Below, one piece after another: positions 1 through 7,173 of a stretch of DNA of 9,053 bases. The position numbers and the translations under genes were made by a program. Source of the DNA: Methanobacteriota archaeon (GTDB lineage Archaea; Halobacteriota; Syntropharchaeia; DAOWMC01); NCBI GenBank assembly GCA_030643285.1, contig DAOWMC010000026.1, positions 1 through 9,053 of the forward strand. The letters run 5' to 3'. Below the pieces are notes generated by a model, which worked only from the letters and a program-made list of their open reading frames with translations, did not search any database and had not been told where the DNA came from. Within the stretch, counting starts at the first letter, position 1. Every line of letters begins with the position of its first letter.

Positions 1-1193
1 ATACTACGTCCTTTTTGCATGTTGAAGTAAAATGATTCTTCTTCAGGTAGTATACGCAGAAAGTCACCACTCATGCTTGATTGTACAAATCTCTTTATAT
101 TCCCATCAATAATTGAACTTGGTGGGATTGTGGTGAATGGCCATATATTTGAACCATTGGCGATTTCAATTGATTTTCCAAGTCTGCAATACCCACTAAC
201 GGTTGCATCGTTTATATTAGCATTTTCCCCAATTACGGTATACTCACCAACAAAACATCCCCCGATCCTTGATCTTTTTCCAACAAAAACATCCTCGAAC
301 AAAACAGAGTTTTGTATACTGCTATATTCATCAATATTCGCACCATTACCAACGCAGGTATAAGGCCCGATAAAACAGTTATCTTTTATAATAACATCGT
401 CTCCAATTACGGTCGGACCCATAATTATCGAATTTCCAATTTCTGATTGTTCACCTATGGACACATTATTAAATGTTTCACAATTCAGGTCGGGGGGAAC
501 ATTCTTTCTGATCTTGCCCAACTTCCAATCTATTGCCCTTGCGTAATCGTCCGGATGTCCAATATCAACCCAGAACCTATCGGTGACATAACCGAATATA
601 TCCCCCTTTTTAATTAATATGGGAAAATGGTCCTCAGCAAAATCGAAATACCCACCAGGAATATAATCCATGGCTTCAGGTTCAATTACATAGATTCCCG
701 TGTTTGCAAGATCACTGTAACATTCTCCTTCGGGTTTCTCAAAAAATCTTATTATTTTTCCGTCACCTTCAATCTCTGCAATACCAAATCTGTTTGTATC
801 CTTGACAGGTGAAAGTGCAATTGTTAAAAGACCTCCTGATTTTTTATGAAGTCTTATCAGTTCACTCAGGTTTATATCCGTAATAATATCGCCTGAAACG
901 ACGACGAATGTCTCATCGAGATACCTAACATTTTTTACCGATCCTGCAGTTCCAAGTGGATGTGTTTCCATCGGATATGACAGGCTAACATGATGTTCAT
1001 TTCCGAAATATTCTATCATCTGTTCACGGATATCATTTGTAGCTATTGAAATATCGAATATGTAGCTGTCCTGAAGATACTCCACCATGTGTTCTATTAT
1101 AGGCTTATTAATTAGCGGAATCAATGGTTTTGGTTTTGTAAAAGTTAAAGGTCTTAGGTTATCGTTTCCCCCTGCTAATATTATTGCCCTCAT
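1..1193 (-). CDS. Sugar-phosphate nucleotidylyltransferase with left-handed beta-helix tail (partial, 3' end beyond window)
   Basis: Reading the complement from the ATG at 1191-1193 gives 397 uninterrupted codons with no stop before the left edge. Residues 1 to about 230 are a GT-A nucleotidyltransferase domain: MRAIILAGG at the N-terminus, LRPLT, TKPKP (K20, K22), PLGTAGSVKN (79-88), GDIITD (D102, D106), FEKP (151-154), NTGIY (164-168) and WVDIG with metal-ligand candidate D210. Residues about 240-360 carry hexapeptide repeats (IGENANI, VGKRSRI, IGDDVII) forming a left-handed beta-helix. This architecture matches mannose-1-phosphate guanylyltransferase and glucose-1-phosphate thymidylyl/uridylyltransferase-like enzymes, which make NDP-sugars for surface glycans in the cytoplasm. 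The sugar and nucleotide cannot be decided. The usual GxGTRLRPLT loop reads NDNLRPLT: one residue is missing, and with it the catalytic arginine. A phosphomannomutase-like fusion beyond the window is possible. It is divergent from the regulator at 1343. Confidence 0.9.
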   Translation of the reverse strand, partial: MRAIILAGGNDNLRPLTFTKPKPLIPLINKPIIEHMVEYLQDSYIFDISIATNDIREQMIEYFGNEHHVSLSYPMETHPLGTAGSVKNVRYLDETFVVVSGDIITDINLSELIRLHKKSGGLLTIALSPVKDTNRFGIAEIEGDGKIIRFFEKPEGECYSDLANTGIYVIEPEAMDYIPGGYFDFAEDHFPILIKKGDIFGYVTDRFWVDIGHPDDYARAIDWKLGKIRKNVPPDLNCETFNNVSIGEQSEIGNSIIMGPTVIGDDVIIKDNCFIGPYTCVGNGANIDEYSSIQNSVLFEDVFVGKRSRIGGCFVGEYTVIGENANINDATVSGYCRLGKSIEIANGSNIWPFTTIPPSSIIDGNIKRFVQSSMSGDFLRILPEEESFYFNMQKGRS

Positions 1194-1248
1194 AATTTAT
1201 AGGTATATAATCTCAACCCTATAGTTTTGATTGTGAAATCCATAGTAT

Positions 1249-1258
1249 CTATATTTAA
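1249..1258 (-). promoter_or_regulatory. Possible TATA box for the nucleotidylyltransferase gene
   Basis: The complement reads TTAAATATAG about 55-65 bases upstream of the ATG at 1193. With the usual archaeal spacing of about 25 bases it would place transcription start near 1228 and leave a leader of about 35 bases. The whole spacer is AT-rich, so the match is weak evidence. A second TATA-like run at 1202-1208 is too close to the ATG to serve. Confidence 0.3.
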
Positions 1259-1291
1259 TTAATATGAATAAAACCCAACAAACAAGAAATT

Positions 1292-1299
1292 CTATATAA
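1292..1299 (+). promoter_or_regulatory. Probable TATA box for the RHH regulator gene
   Basis: CTATATAA lies about 45-50 bases upstream of the ATG at 1343. Archaeal TATA boxes sit about 25 bases before transcription start, which would then fall near 1320-1325 and give a leader of about 20 bases. The only ribosome-binding candidate before the ATG is a short GAG at 1335-1337, so initiation signals are modest. No convincing operator palindrome overlaps this box. Confidence 0.4.
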
Positions 1300-1342
1300 T
1301 TTGTGTGATAAGTTAGTACAATACATTAATTTTTGAGATAAA

Positions 1343-2113
1343 ATGATACGAAAAAACATCTCGCTTAAAAAGGATGACCTTAAAAAGATTGAATCAATAG
1401 TTGACAAACACGAGGGGAATCTGAGTGCGGCTATAAGGGAAGTAATCAATTTTGCAGATTATGCAATAAATAAGTTTGGGGACCTCGAATCCATAAAAAA
1501 AATTGATGGTTCAACTAAAGGGGTTGTCTTCCCAAAAGGAATCTTAATATGGCTTCTGACTCAGACCGAGGGTTGTCTTCCCGATTTTGAAACAATCGAT
1601 AGCATAACCGAACAATGTGAGATTGAAAAAAGAAGGGATATCTCCTGTAATCTTTCCTGCATGGTAGGTTTATGTGAAAAATTATCTGTAGAATATGAGA
1701 TCAGGTTTGATAATAAGGCGAAATACGATAAGGTGCAGGGCCATGACAATGGTCAAAAAGATAAGAACCCTCACGGAATAGAAATAGATCTGCACGGTGA
1801 AAGACTGCAAACCGAATTTATTGCAAAGGTTATATCCTGCATCCTTGGAACGTCCTGTATTTTAGGTGGAAAGGGAGGCTATATTTTGAGTAATGTTTCC
1901 AAACACGCATCTTTCATATCCATGAGGTTCGATCAAGGTGGGAGTTATGAAGATATACGGGAGAAACTGATAAAATATTTTGGTAATCGTCATGTAATGA
2001 CTCATGAGATATTTGATAAACCTGTATTCTGGAATAATGTTATAACTTCCACAATGGAATGGTCCGATATCCAGAAACATAAATTTCCAAAAATTTATGA
2101 CCAGAAAAGATAA
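1343..2113 (+). CDS. Ribbon-helix-helix (CopG/MetJ-like) protein with an unrecognised cysteine-bearing C-terminal region
   Basis: This 256-residue protein is not recognised as a named family beyond its N-terminus. Residues 1-42 fit a ribbon-helix-helix DNA-binding fold: a short basic strand (IRKNISL), a charged first helix (DDLKKIESIVDKH), a turn with GNLS, then a second helix (AAIREVINFADYA). Such domains dimerise and insert the strand into the DNA major groove, so a transcription regulator role is likely, perhaps autoregulatory. Residues 60-256 look soluble and globular, with a GGKGGY loop at 175-180 and no membrane segment. Seven cysteines (78, 92, 102, 106, 111, 166, 172) include a C-x3-C-x4-C cluster that could bind a metal or respond to redox; this is inference. 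It is divergent from the nucleotidylyltransferase and convergent with the roadblock gene, its stop lying nine bases from the other's stop. Effector and targets are unknown. Confidence 0.8.
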   Translation: MIRKNISLKKDDLKKIESIVDKHEGNLSAAIREVINFADYAINKFGDLESIKKIDGSTKGVVFPKGILIWLLTQTEGCLPDFETIDSITEQCEIEKRRDISCNLSCMVGLCEKLSVEYEIRFDNKAKYDKVQGHDNGQKDKNPHGIEIDLHGERLQTEFIAKVISCILGTSCILGGKGGYILSNVSKHASFISMRFDQGGSYEDIREKLIKYFGNRHVMTHEIFDKPVFWNNVITSTMEWSDIQKHKFPKIYDQKR

Positions 2114-2125
2114 TAATTCGAATTA
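2114..2125. repeat. Perfect 12-base palindrome at a convergent gene junction
   Basis: TAATTCGAATTA reads the same on both strands. It begins directly after the stop codon of the RHH gene and its last three bases are the complement of the roadblock gene's TAA stop. It is too short and AT-rich for a strong hairpin and may be chance. A plus-strand pyrimidine-rich stretch with a five-T run follows at about 2131-2159 and could help end transcription of the RHH gene. Confidence 0.4.
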
Positions 2126-2473
2126 GAGGATATCTTTAATTCTATCTCTTGCCTTTTTCACCTCAGATAATACAAAATCCATGTTTATATCCACGTTTAC
2201 CATCACACTAATTATAAAGGTGGGGCATAGTTGTGTTAATACAAGTCCTTTTTCAGCTTTTATTAAAATGTAATCCATTTCACCCGAATCGAGTAATTTA
2301 AGGCATTTTTCCGCACACTTTGTCATCATTGCCAGAATTGAGGGTAGCACCTCTGCAGGGATACCACCGTTACAGTAGCTCAATAACATACCATCTCTTG
2401 ATAGAACTGCAGACGCTTTTACACCTTCCGATTCAACCAAGTTTTTAAGCACCCCCAAAATTTCAGATTTCAT
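2123..2473 (-). CDS. Roadblock/LC7-domain protein
   Basis: This 116-residue protein is essentially one roadblock/LC7 domain: an initial helix (ILGVLKNLVESEGVKASAVLS), a strand-turn-strand with RDGMLLSYC, a long central helix (PAEVLPSILAMMTKCAEKCLKLL), then strands YILIKAEKG, LVLTQLC and FIISVMVN, and a C-terminal amphipathic helix. Roadblock proteins dimerise and usually regulate or scaffold small GTPases of the MglA/Ras type; no GTPase gene is visible here. The ATG at 2471-2473 is chosen because it overlaps the upstream gene's stop as ATGA and has GGGGAG four bases before it. A GTG four codons upstream (2483-2485) is possible but has a poorer context. It is the last gene of the minus-strand cluster and is probably translationally coupled to the membrane protein. 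The domain call is by fold pattern; function is open. Confidence 0.85.
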   Translation of the reverse strand: MKSEILGVLKNLVESEGVKASAVLSRDGMLLSYCNGGIPAEVLPSILAMMTKCAEKCLKLLDSGEMDYILIKAEKGLVLTQLCPTFIISVMVNVDINMDFVLSEVKKARDRIKDIL

Positions 2474-2781
2474 GTGTCTCCCCACAATTCAATCGCGGCG
2501 GATGCCAAAAGATACACACCCAACACGGTCAGAATTCTTCCAATCACCAAAAGTGCCCTACCCTGTGGAATTAGATCGTAAATCTCGTAGTATGCATAAT
2601 ACATCCTGTAAGCTGAAGCTATGACTTTTGTAATTCCGGATAACGCTATTAAAGTCCATCCAAGCTCAAATATTGAAAAAGTAAACTTTTTCCGTGCATA
2701 GATTGCTATTAAAAAAAGGATAAAACCTGCCACTAAATTAATGGCTTCGATTGATACGCTGTTCCAAGCTAAAATAGGCAT
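2470..2781 (-). CDS. Small three-helix membrane protein of unknown function
   Basis: No family is recognised. The 103-residue product has three clear hydrophobic segments at about 11-29 (IEAINLVAGFILFLIAIYA), 37-57 (around FELGWTLIALSGITKVIASA) and 76-99 (around LLVIGRILTVLGVYLLASAA). An aromatic loop YRMYYAYYEIY (58-68) separates helices two and three, and the RKK after helix one suggests that loop faces the cytoplasm. There is no signal peptide or soluble domain. The ATG at 2779-2781 starts one base after the flavoprotein's TGA and has GAGGTGAT immediately before it. A TTG at 2800-2802, with AAGGAGAT 12 bases upstream, is an alternative start. The stop overlaps the roadblock ATG as ATGA, so the two are probably made together, and a role as membrane partner of the roadblock protein is inferred. 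Confidence 0.75.
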   Translation of the reverse strand: MPILAWNSVSIEAINLVAGFILFLIAIYARKKFTFSIFELGWTLIALSGITKVIASAYRMYYAYYEIYDLIPQGRALLVIGRILTVLGVYLLASAAIELWGDT

Positions 2782-2782
2782 A

Positions 2783-3919
2783 TCACCTCGTATTAACCTC
2801 AATCAACTTTTGCAATCTCCTTATATTCCATTCAGCATCTTTTACTGCATTGTTTATAATATCATTCACCGTCTCAAGCTCTTTTACCCCGCCACAGGTT
2901 TGACCGGCCAATACTGCTCCATTTTCGACATCTCCCGCATAGACGCGGTCATAATGCTTCATATCCCTTACAAATTCAAGTGTGGGTTTTCCACCACCAA
3001 ATGCAGAACCAAGTTTTTTTTCCTGTTCGATCTGCCCTTCTTTTGTTAAAGGTTTTGCATGATCGAATGCATAGGTATTTTTTAAGAGTCTTATAGGACC
3101 AAACGCCCCTGAACATATAATCGTGTGTTCAGACTCACTTTTAACGATAAAATCCTTAAAGTTGGGGTGAAAATCCGAGTCTTTTGCTGCGATAAATCTT
3201 GTCCCCATCTGAACTGCATCAGCACCCAGGGCAAGTGCACTTGAAAGTGTAACCCCATCGTAGAATCCTCCACTTGCAACTAATGGAGTATCAGGGTATT
3301 CCTTTTTAATCTGCGGAACCAAAACAGAAGTATTCACACTTTCATAGCTCTGGTGGCCACCGCCCTCATAACCTGCTGCGATAAGGCCGTCACACCCGGC
3401 ATCAATTGCTTTTCTTGCAAGCCTTACGGTAGGAACCACATGAAAATGCATAAGTTCATCACTTGGATCATTTTTGGCTTTCCACCCCTTGATCTGCATT
3501 GCAGGTGGCCTTGGATTCCCTGCAGAGGTAACAATAACTTTTAACCTCTCTTTTAATATGGGATCTTCTTCCCTGGTTTTGAGTATCAGTTCCATCAATT
3601 CAATAGCATCGAGTTGAATCCTTGTGACAAGCACATTGCAACCGATTACCGTACCCTCTTTTGTGTGTTTACTCAGATATCTCAGATCATGTTTCATTTT
3701 CTCAAATGAGGTGATGACTTTTGCATTTGGATCGATTTCATCGATCTGAAAAGTATGTGGATTAACGTTGGACATGATGTTCCAGTGTGATGCAACTCCC
3801 ACTCCGCCTGCATTTGCTACTTTCTCAGCAGTCTTATATGTGGAAAAAGGACCCATCCCGGCAAGAAAAATAGGAACCTTTAAACCCAGCCTTTCAGTTA
3901 AAGCTGTTTTTATTGTCAT
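2783..3919 (-). CDS. Nitronate monooxygenase / FabK-like FMN flavoprotein
   Basis: This 378-residue TIM-barrel flavoprotein belongs to the 2-nitropropane dioxygenase (nitronate monooxygenase) superfamily, which also holds the FMN enoyl-ACP reductase FabK. Visible signatures: PIFLAGMGPF (16-25) and ANAGGVGVAS near the N-terminus; GLIAAGYEGGGHQ (178-190), with His189 at the family's catalytic histidine; ASGGFYDG (215-222) and GADAVQMGTRF (232-242), which bind the FMN phosphate; and GDVENGAVLAGQ (329-340) with a GG following. It is longer than many members (about 310-350) owing to a charged stretch at about 100-160. The substrate cannot be read from sequence; oxidation of a nitronate or reduction of an enoyl thioester both fit the fold. 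The start ATG has AAGGTG eight bases upstream. A gap of 70 bases separates it from the BioD-like gene, longer than other spacings here, so an internal promoter is possible. Confidence 0.9.
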   Translation of the reverse strand: MTIKTALTERLGLKVPIFLAGMGPFSTYKTAEKVANAGGVGVASHWNIMSNVNPHTFQIDEIDPNAKVITSFEKMKHDLRYLSKHTKEGTVIGCNVLVTRIQLDAIELMELILKTREEDPILKERLKVIVTSAGNPRPPAMQIKGWKAKNDPSDELMHFHVVPTVRLARKAIDAGCDGLIAAGYEGGGHQSYESVNTSVLVPQIKKEYPDTPLVASGGFYDGVTLSSALALGADAVQMGTRFIAAKDSDFHPNFKDFIVKSESEHTIICSGAFGPIRLLKNTYAFDHAKPLTKEGQIEQEKKLGSAFGGGKPTLEFVRDMKHYDRVYAGDVENGAVLAGQTCGGVKELETVNDIINNAVKDAEWNIRRLQKLIEVNTR

Positions 3920-3984
3920 TTTTTTTACACCTTAAGCGAGTTATGTTATGTTTAGACTTATTTGTTACGGTCTTTGAAATTATA

Positions 3985-3994
3985 GTTTTTTATA
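3985..3994 (-). promoter_or_regulatory. Possible internal TATA box upstream of the flavoprotein gene
   Basis: The complement reads TTATAAAAAA overlapping the stop codon of the BioD-like gene, about 65-75 bases before the flavoprotein ATG. With a 25-base spacing, transcription would start near 3960 with a leader of about 40 bases. It may allow expression of the three downstream genes apart from the synthetase, but AT-rich intergenic sequence gives such matches easily. Confidence 0.3.
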
Positions 3995-5057
3995 ACTTAT
4001 TTAAAAGACGTTTCCAATCCACAAATTTGGTTATGTTTTGCTCGCATAATTCGATCTTTTTCTTATCCCCTGGTTTTACTCTTCCGATGACAGCGTCAAG
4101 CATCTTTACAGTTGTGAAGGTATCATAGGGGACTAAGATTATTGGCACCCCTTTTTTTGAGGCCACGGTAAGAACACCATGAGATGGATACAGGTTGGCC
4201 GTTAAAATCAGTACGGAAATGCCAGCCTCAATACCGGCTACCGCCATATCTGATCTATCTCCACCTGTTATCAGGGCTTTATCCCTCATATCGTGGTAAT
4301 ACTGTTGTGCACCGCCTATGGATGCAGCACCAATGTAGGTGCCTTTAACCAGCTTATTCAACTGATCTTCACCCTCTAACACCTCTCCGCCAATAACCTC
4401 AAAAACTTCAGATACTGTCGGAGAGACCAAACTGGCGTCTTCGGGAATAACTCCAAGAATATCAACGCCATTTTTCTCAAGCGTTGGGGTTGCATACAAA
4501 CTTGCCCTTTCCATAAATCGTTTGGGCACGCTGTTTAACACACATCCCAAAATGGCACACCCTTCATAATCTGCCACCTGTTTATAGTGTATAACGCTAT
4601 CGACTACACGGTCACTGTCCCCTTTTGTTACGATTAATAGTTTTGAGTGGAACTTTTTAGCAAGTGTAATCGACGATAGGCCTTTAAAAGAAAGCACGTC
4701 GGGGGTTTGTCCCCCTTCAATAATCAGAATATCTACTTTTTTGGATACTTTTTTAAATGCCAGATCCAACTTCTTTTCGATATCATCTTTTGATTGTGGA
4801 GAAAACTCTTCAAGAAACTCCGGGCCAATGACCAGCGGGGCTAAGTCTTCAATAGCCACCTTTAAAGACAATACTTTTTTCATCAACTCAACATCTTCGT
4901 CTATGGCTGTCCCTTTATCGATCTTTGTTTCTGTGGCCACAGGTTTAAAAAATCCAACCTTTTTTCCATCTTCTTTAAATTTCAGGGCAATTCCAAGTGA
5001 TAAAAGTGTTTTTCCACGTCCCATACCGTCTGAAATCACAAATAAACTCTTGACCAT
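3990..5057 (-). CDS. BioD-like P-loop protein with C-terminal DRTGG domain (phosphotransacetylase N-terminal-like family)
   Basis: This 355-residue protein has two domains. Residues 1 to about 210 resemble the dethiobiotin synthetase/CobQ P-loop fold: SDGMGRGKT (9-17) with K16 and T17 for nucleotide binding, VGFFKPVATE with K38, IIEGGQT (112-118), and LGCVLNSVP (170-178). Residues about 215-330 are a DRTGG domain, seen as ALITGGDRSDMAVAGIEAG (261-279). The same pairing forms the N-terminal part of some long phosphotransacetylases, but the catalytic phosphotransacetylase domain is absent, so acetyl-phosphate chemistry should not be assumed. Archaeal members often lie beside ADP-forming acyl-CoA synthetases, as here, which suggests regulation of, or accessory work for, that enzyme. 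The ATG follows the synthetase stop by one base and has a strong AAGGAGG site inside the synthetase's end. True biotin or cobyrinate synthesis is unlikely because no such genes are nearby. Confidence 0.85.
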   Translation of the reverse strand: MVKSLFVISDGMGRGKTLLSLGIALKFKEDGKKVGFFKPVATETKIDKGTAIDEDVELMKKVLSLKVAIEDLAPLVIGPEFLEEFSPQSKDDIEKKLDLAFKKVSKKVDILIIEGGQTPDVLSFKGLSSITLAKKFHSKLLIVTKGDSDRVVDSVIHYKQVADYEGCAILGCVLNSVPKRFMERASLYATPTLEKNGVDILGVIPEDASLVSPTVSEVFEVIGGEVLEGEDQLNKLVKGTYIGAASIGGAQQYYHDMRDKALITGGDRSDMAVAGIEAGISVLILTANLYPSHGVLTVASKKGVPIILVPYDTFTTVKMLDAVIGRVKPGDKKKIELCEQNITKFVDWKRLLNKL

Positions 5058-5058
5058 T

Positions 5059-7167
5059 TTATTCCTCCTTATATACAGTCATCTTAACATCCAGGGCGAT
5101 TATTCCCTGTTTTTTGGGATACGCAACTAACGGATTTATATCCAATTCCCAAAGTTCCTCAAAATCTGTTGATAACTGGGCAATTCTAAGAACCGTATCC
5201 ATAACCGCATCTATATCCTTGGCACCTTGACCACGTACACCTCTGAGCAGGGTGTGTGCTTTTGTCTCCTGAATCATCTCTAAAGCGCTTTTTTTGGTCA
5301 TTGGTGCCAGACGAAAGGAGACATCCTTTAAAAAATTCACATATATCCCACCAAGACCAAACATAATCAAAGGACCAAATTGCGGGTCTCTACTCATGCC
5401 CAAAATGAGTTCCGTACCTTTTGGAATTACCTTTTGAATCTCAACACCATATATATCTGCTGATGGTACAAGCCTTCTTGCATTGCCAATAACCTCCGAT
5501 CTGGCGGCCTTTACATCCTTTGGAGAGTTTAACCCCACCCTCACGCCCCCAATATCCGTTTTATGTAATATCTGTGGAGATGAGATTTTAACTGTAACGG
5601 GATACCCGATATTGCCTGCTATCTCGATTGCCTCGTCCTGGGTTGTTGCAAGTTCGGTAGATGGTGTATTTATTCCATATGCATTTGCAATTGCAGTGGT
5701 TTCATGACCTAAAAGTGCATTCCTCCCTTCCCCGATGACCTTACTAATTATTTTTTTGACAGTGCGTTTATTGACTTCAAACTTTGGAAAGTTGGGCTTA
5801 CTCGGCCCTTCAAGGATCCTGGCATATCTTACGAGAGCTGATATTGATGAAACAGCCCTGTCCGCGAAGGGGTAGCAGGGAATGCTGTTGGAAGATAGAA
5901 TGTTAAAACTCTCATAGAAACTATCCCCACCCATGAGCGATGTTATAATTGGTTTATGGGGGTATTGTTGATGCAATTCAAAAAGCATCCTGACCGTCTT
6001 TTTTGGCTCTGTTATAATCTGTGGTGTCATAATCAAAAGGACGATACCAACTTCTTCATCCTTCATTACCGCGTCTAATGCAAGTTCGAACCTATCTGCT
6101 TTTGCATCACCCACGACGTCCACCGGATTATATATACTTGCATTTGAAGGTAAATTTGTTCTGAGGTGTTCTATTGTACTGGCATTGAAACTTGCAAGTC
6201 TTAATCCGTACGATTCACATGCATCTGTTGCGATTATACCGGGGCCACCTGCATTTGTTACTATCGCAATACCATCATTTTTCGGAACAGGTTGCGTTGA
6301 AAATGCTATGGCATAATCAAATAGCTCCTCAATAGAGTGTGCTCGCAAAACCCCCGTCTGTAAAAAAGCAGCGTTGTACGAAACATCACGCCCGGCAATA
6401 GATCCGGTATGCGACGCTGCAGCTCTTGCCCCTGACTCCGAAACACCGGATTTCAACAGAATAATTGGTTTTCTACGGGTGGTTTTTTGGGCAACTTTAA
6501 TAAATCTATGACCACGTTCTATGTTTTCCACATAGGCAAGTATCACACTCGTCTTGGAATCGCGACAGAGGGCTTCGATGAAATCAGTCTCATCCAGATC
6601 GGCCTTATTTCCAAGGCTTATAAACTTGTTAAGCCCTATTCCCTCTTTTAGGGACCATTCCAGAATTGCCGTTCCAAGTGCACCTGATTGAGATATAAAA
6701 GATATATCACCCTTAAGCGGCATGCATGGGGCAAATGATGCGTTCAGGTGACTGTAGGTGTCTATCAAACCAACACAGTTTGGACCTAAAAGCCTCATAT
6801 CATGTTTTTTACATATATCCACAAGCCCCTCTTCAAGTGAGGCGCCTTCGGGCCCTGTCTCCTTAAAGCCAGCAGTTATTGTTATGATATTACTGACACC
6901 CCTATCACCACAATCTTCTGCAACATCTAAAACCGCTTTAGGGGGAACAACAATAATTGCAAGGTCGGCACAATCGGGTATTTCTGACACATGCGGGTAA
7001 CATTTAAGGCCAACAATCTTATCAGCCTTTGGGTTGACCGGATATATATCGCCTCTGAACCCGGCTTCGATCAGGCTCCTGAGCACCTCATAGCCAATTT
7101 TATCCCTCGTTCGAGATGCCCCTGCCACAACAACCTTTGAAGGGTTGAACATCTTACCAAGCTTCAA
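5059..7167 (-). CDS. Acetate/acyl-CoA ligase (ADP-forming), fused alpha and beta subunits
   Basis: This enzyme converts acyl-CoA + ADP + phosphate to free acid + CoA + ATP in the cytoplasm, the energy-conserving step of archaeal acetate or organic-acid formation, and is reversible. The product is about 702 residues, matching alpha-beta fusions. Alpha part: Rossmann CoA-binding domain with VVVAGASR (12-19) and VNPK, LLGPNCVGL (126-134), SQSGALG (159-165), conserved Glu214 in YVEN, and phospho-histidine His253 in ASHTGS. Beta part, after a linker near 455-470: ATP-grasp domain with ILHKTDIGG (533-541; His535 is the second phosphohistidine), DPQFGPLIMFGLGG, LKDVSFRLAP and ELDINPL. Substrate (acetate, branched-chain or aryl acids) cannot be decided. 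The start is uncertain: TTG at 7165-7167 has AAAGGTG six bases upstream and is preferred; GTG at 7174-7176 lies inside that site, and ATG at 7150-7152 has a weak one. It is first gene of the five-gene cluster. Confidence 0.93.
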   Translation of the reverse strand: MKLGKMFNPSKVVVAGASRTRDKIGYEVLRSLIEAGFRGDIYPVNPKADKIVGLKCYPHVSEIPDCADLAIIVVPPKAVLDVAEDCGDRGVSNIITITAGFKETGPEGASLEEGLVDICKKHDMRLLGPNCVGLIDTYSHLNASFAPCMPLKGDISFISQSGALGTAILEWSLKEGIGLNKFISLGNKADLDETDFIEALCRDSKTSVILAYVENIERGHRFIKVAQKTTRRKPIILLKSGVSESGARAAASHTGSIAGRDVSYNAAFLQTGVLRAHSIEELFDYAIAFSTQPVPKNDGIAIVTNAGGPGIIATDACESYGLRLASFNASTIEHLRTNLPSNASIYNPVDVVGDAKADRFELALDAVMKDEEVGIVLLIMTPQIITEPKKTVRMLFELHQQYPHKPIITSLMGGDSFYESFNILSSNSIPCYPFADRAVSSISALVRYARILEGPSKPNFPKFEVNKRTVKKIISKVIGEGRNALLGHETTAIANAYGINTPSTELATTQDEAIEIAGNIGYPVTVKISSPQILHKTDIGGVRVGLNSPKDVKAARSEVIGNARRLVPSADIYGVEIQKVIPKGTELILGMSRDPQFGPLIMFGLGGIYVNFLKDVSFRLAPMTKKSALEMIQETKAHTLLRGVRGQGAKDIDAVMDTVLRIAQLSTDFEELWELDINPLVAYPKKQGIIALDVKMTVYKEE
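5064..5070 (-). promoter_or_regulatory. Strong ribosome-binding site for the BioD-like gene
   Basis: The complement reads AAGGAGG, six bases before the ATG at 5057, and lies within the last codons of the synthetase gene. With a single base between the upstream TAA and this ATG, it points to termination-reinitiation coupling of the two genes. Confidence 0.8.
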
Positions 7168-7173
7168 ATTCAG

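Noticed and set aside
2114..2125. 12-base palindrome as a binding site of the RHH regulator
   Set aside because: It lies at the 3' end of the gene, not in a promoter, and AT-rich palindromes of this length are expected by chance in 9 kb.
3990..5057. Biotin or cobalamin synthesis enzyme (BioD or CobQ/CbiA)
   Set aside because: The DRTGG domain and the neighbouring acyl-CoA synthetase fit the phosphotransacetylase-N-like family, and no biotin or cobalamin genes are near.
4741..5130. 129-residue plus-strand open frame opposite the BioD-like and synthetase genes
   Set aside because: It lies antisense to strongly supported genes, has no family motif and no ribosome-binding site; it is a by-product of their codon use. 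The same holds for plus-strand frames at 73-363, 627-812, 2741-3049, 3353-3544, 3913-4128, 5483-5707 and 6758-7000 and minus-strand frames at 1255-1449, 1561-1749, 1862-2080 and 3091-3279.
5322..5340. Asparagine (residue 611 in LKD-flanking GGIYVNFLKDV) where homologues usually have glutamate in the synthetase ATP-grasp domain
   Set aside because: All recognised catalytic residues, including both histidines and Glu214, are present, so one change at a non-catalytic site does not argue for an inactive enzyme.
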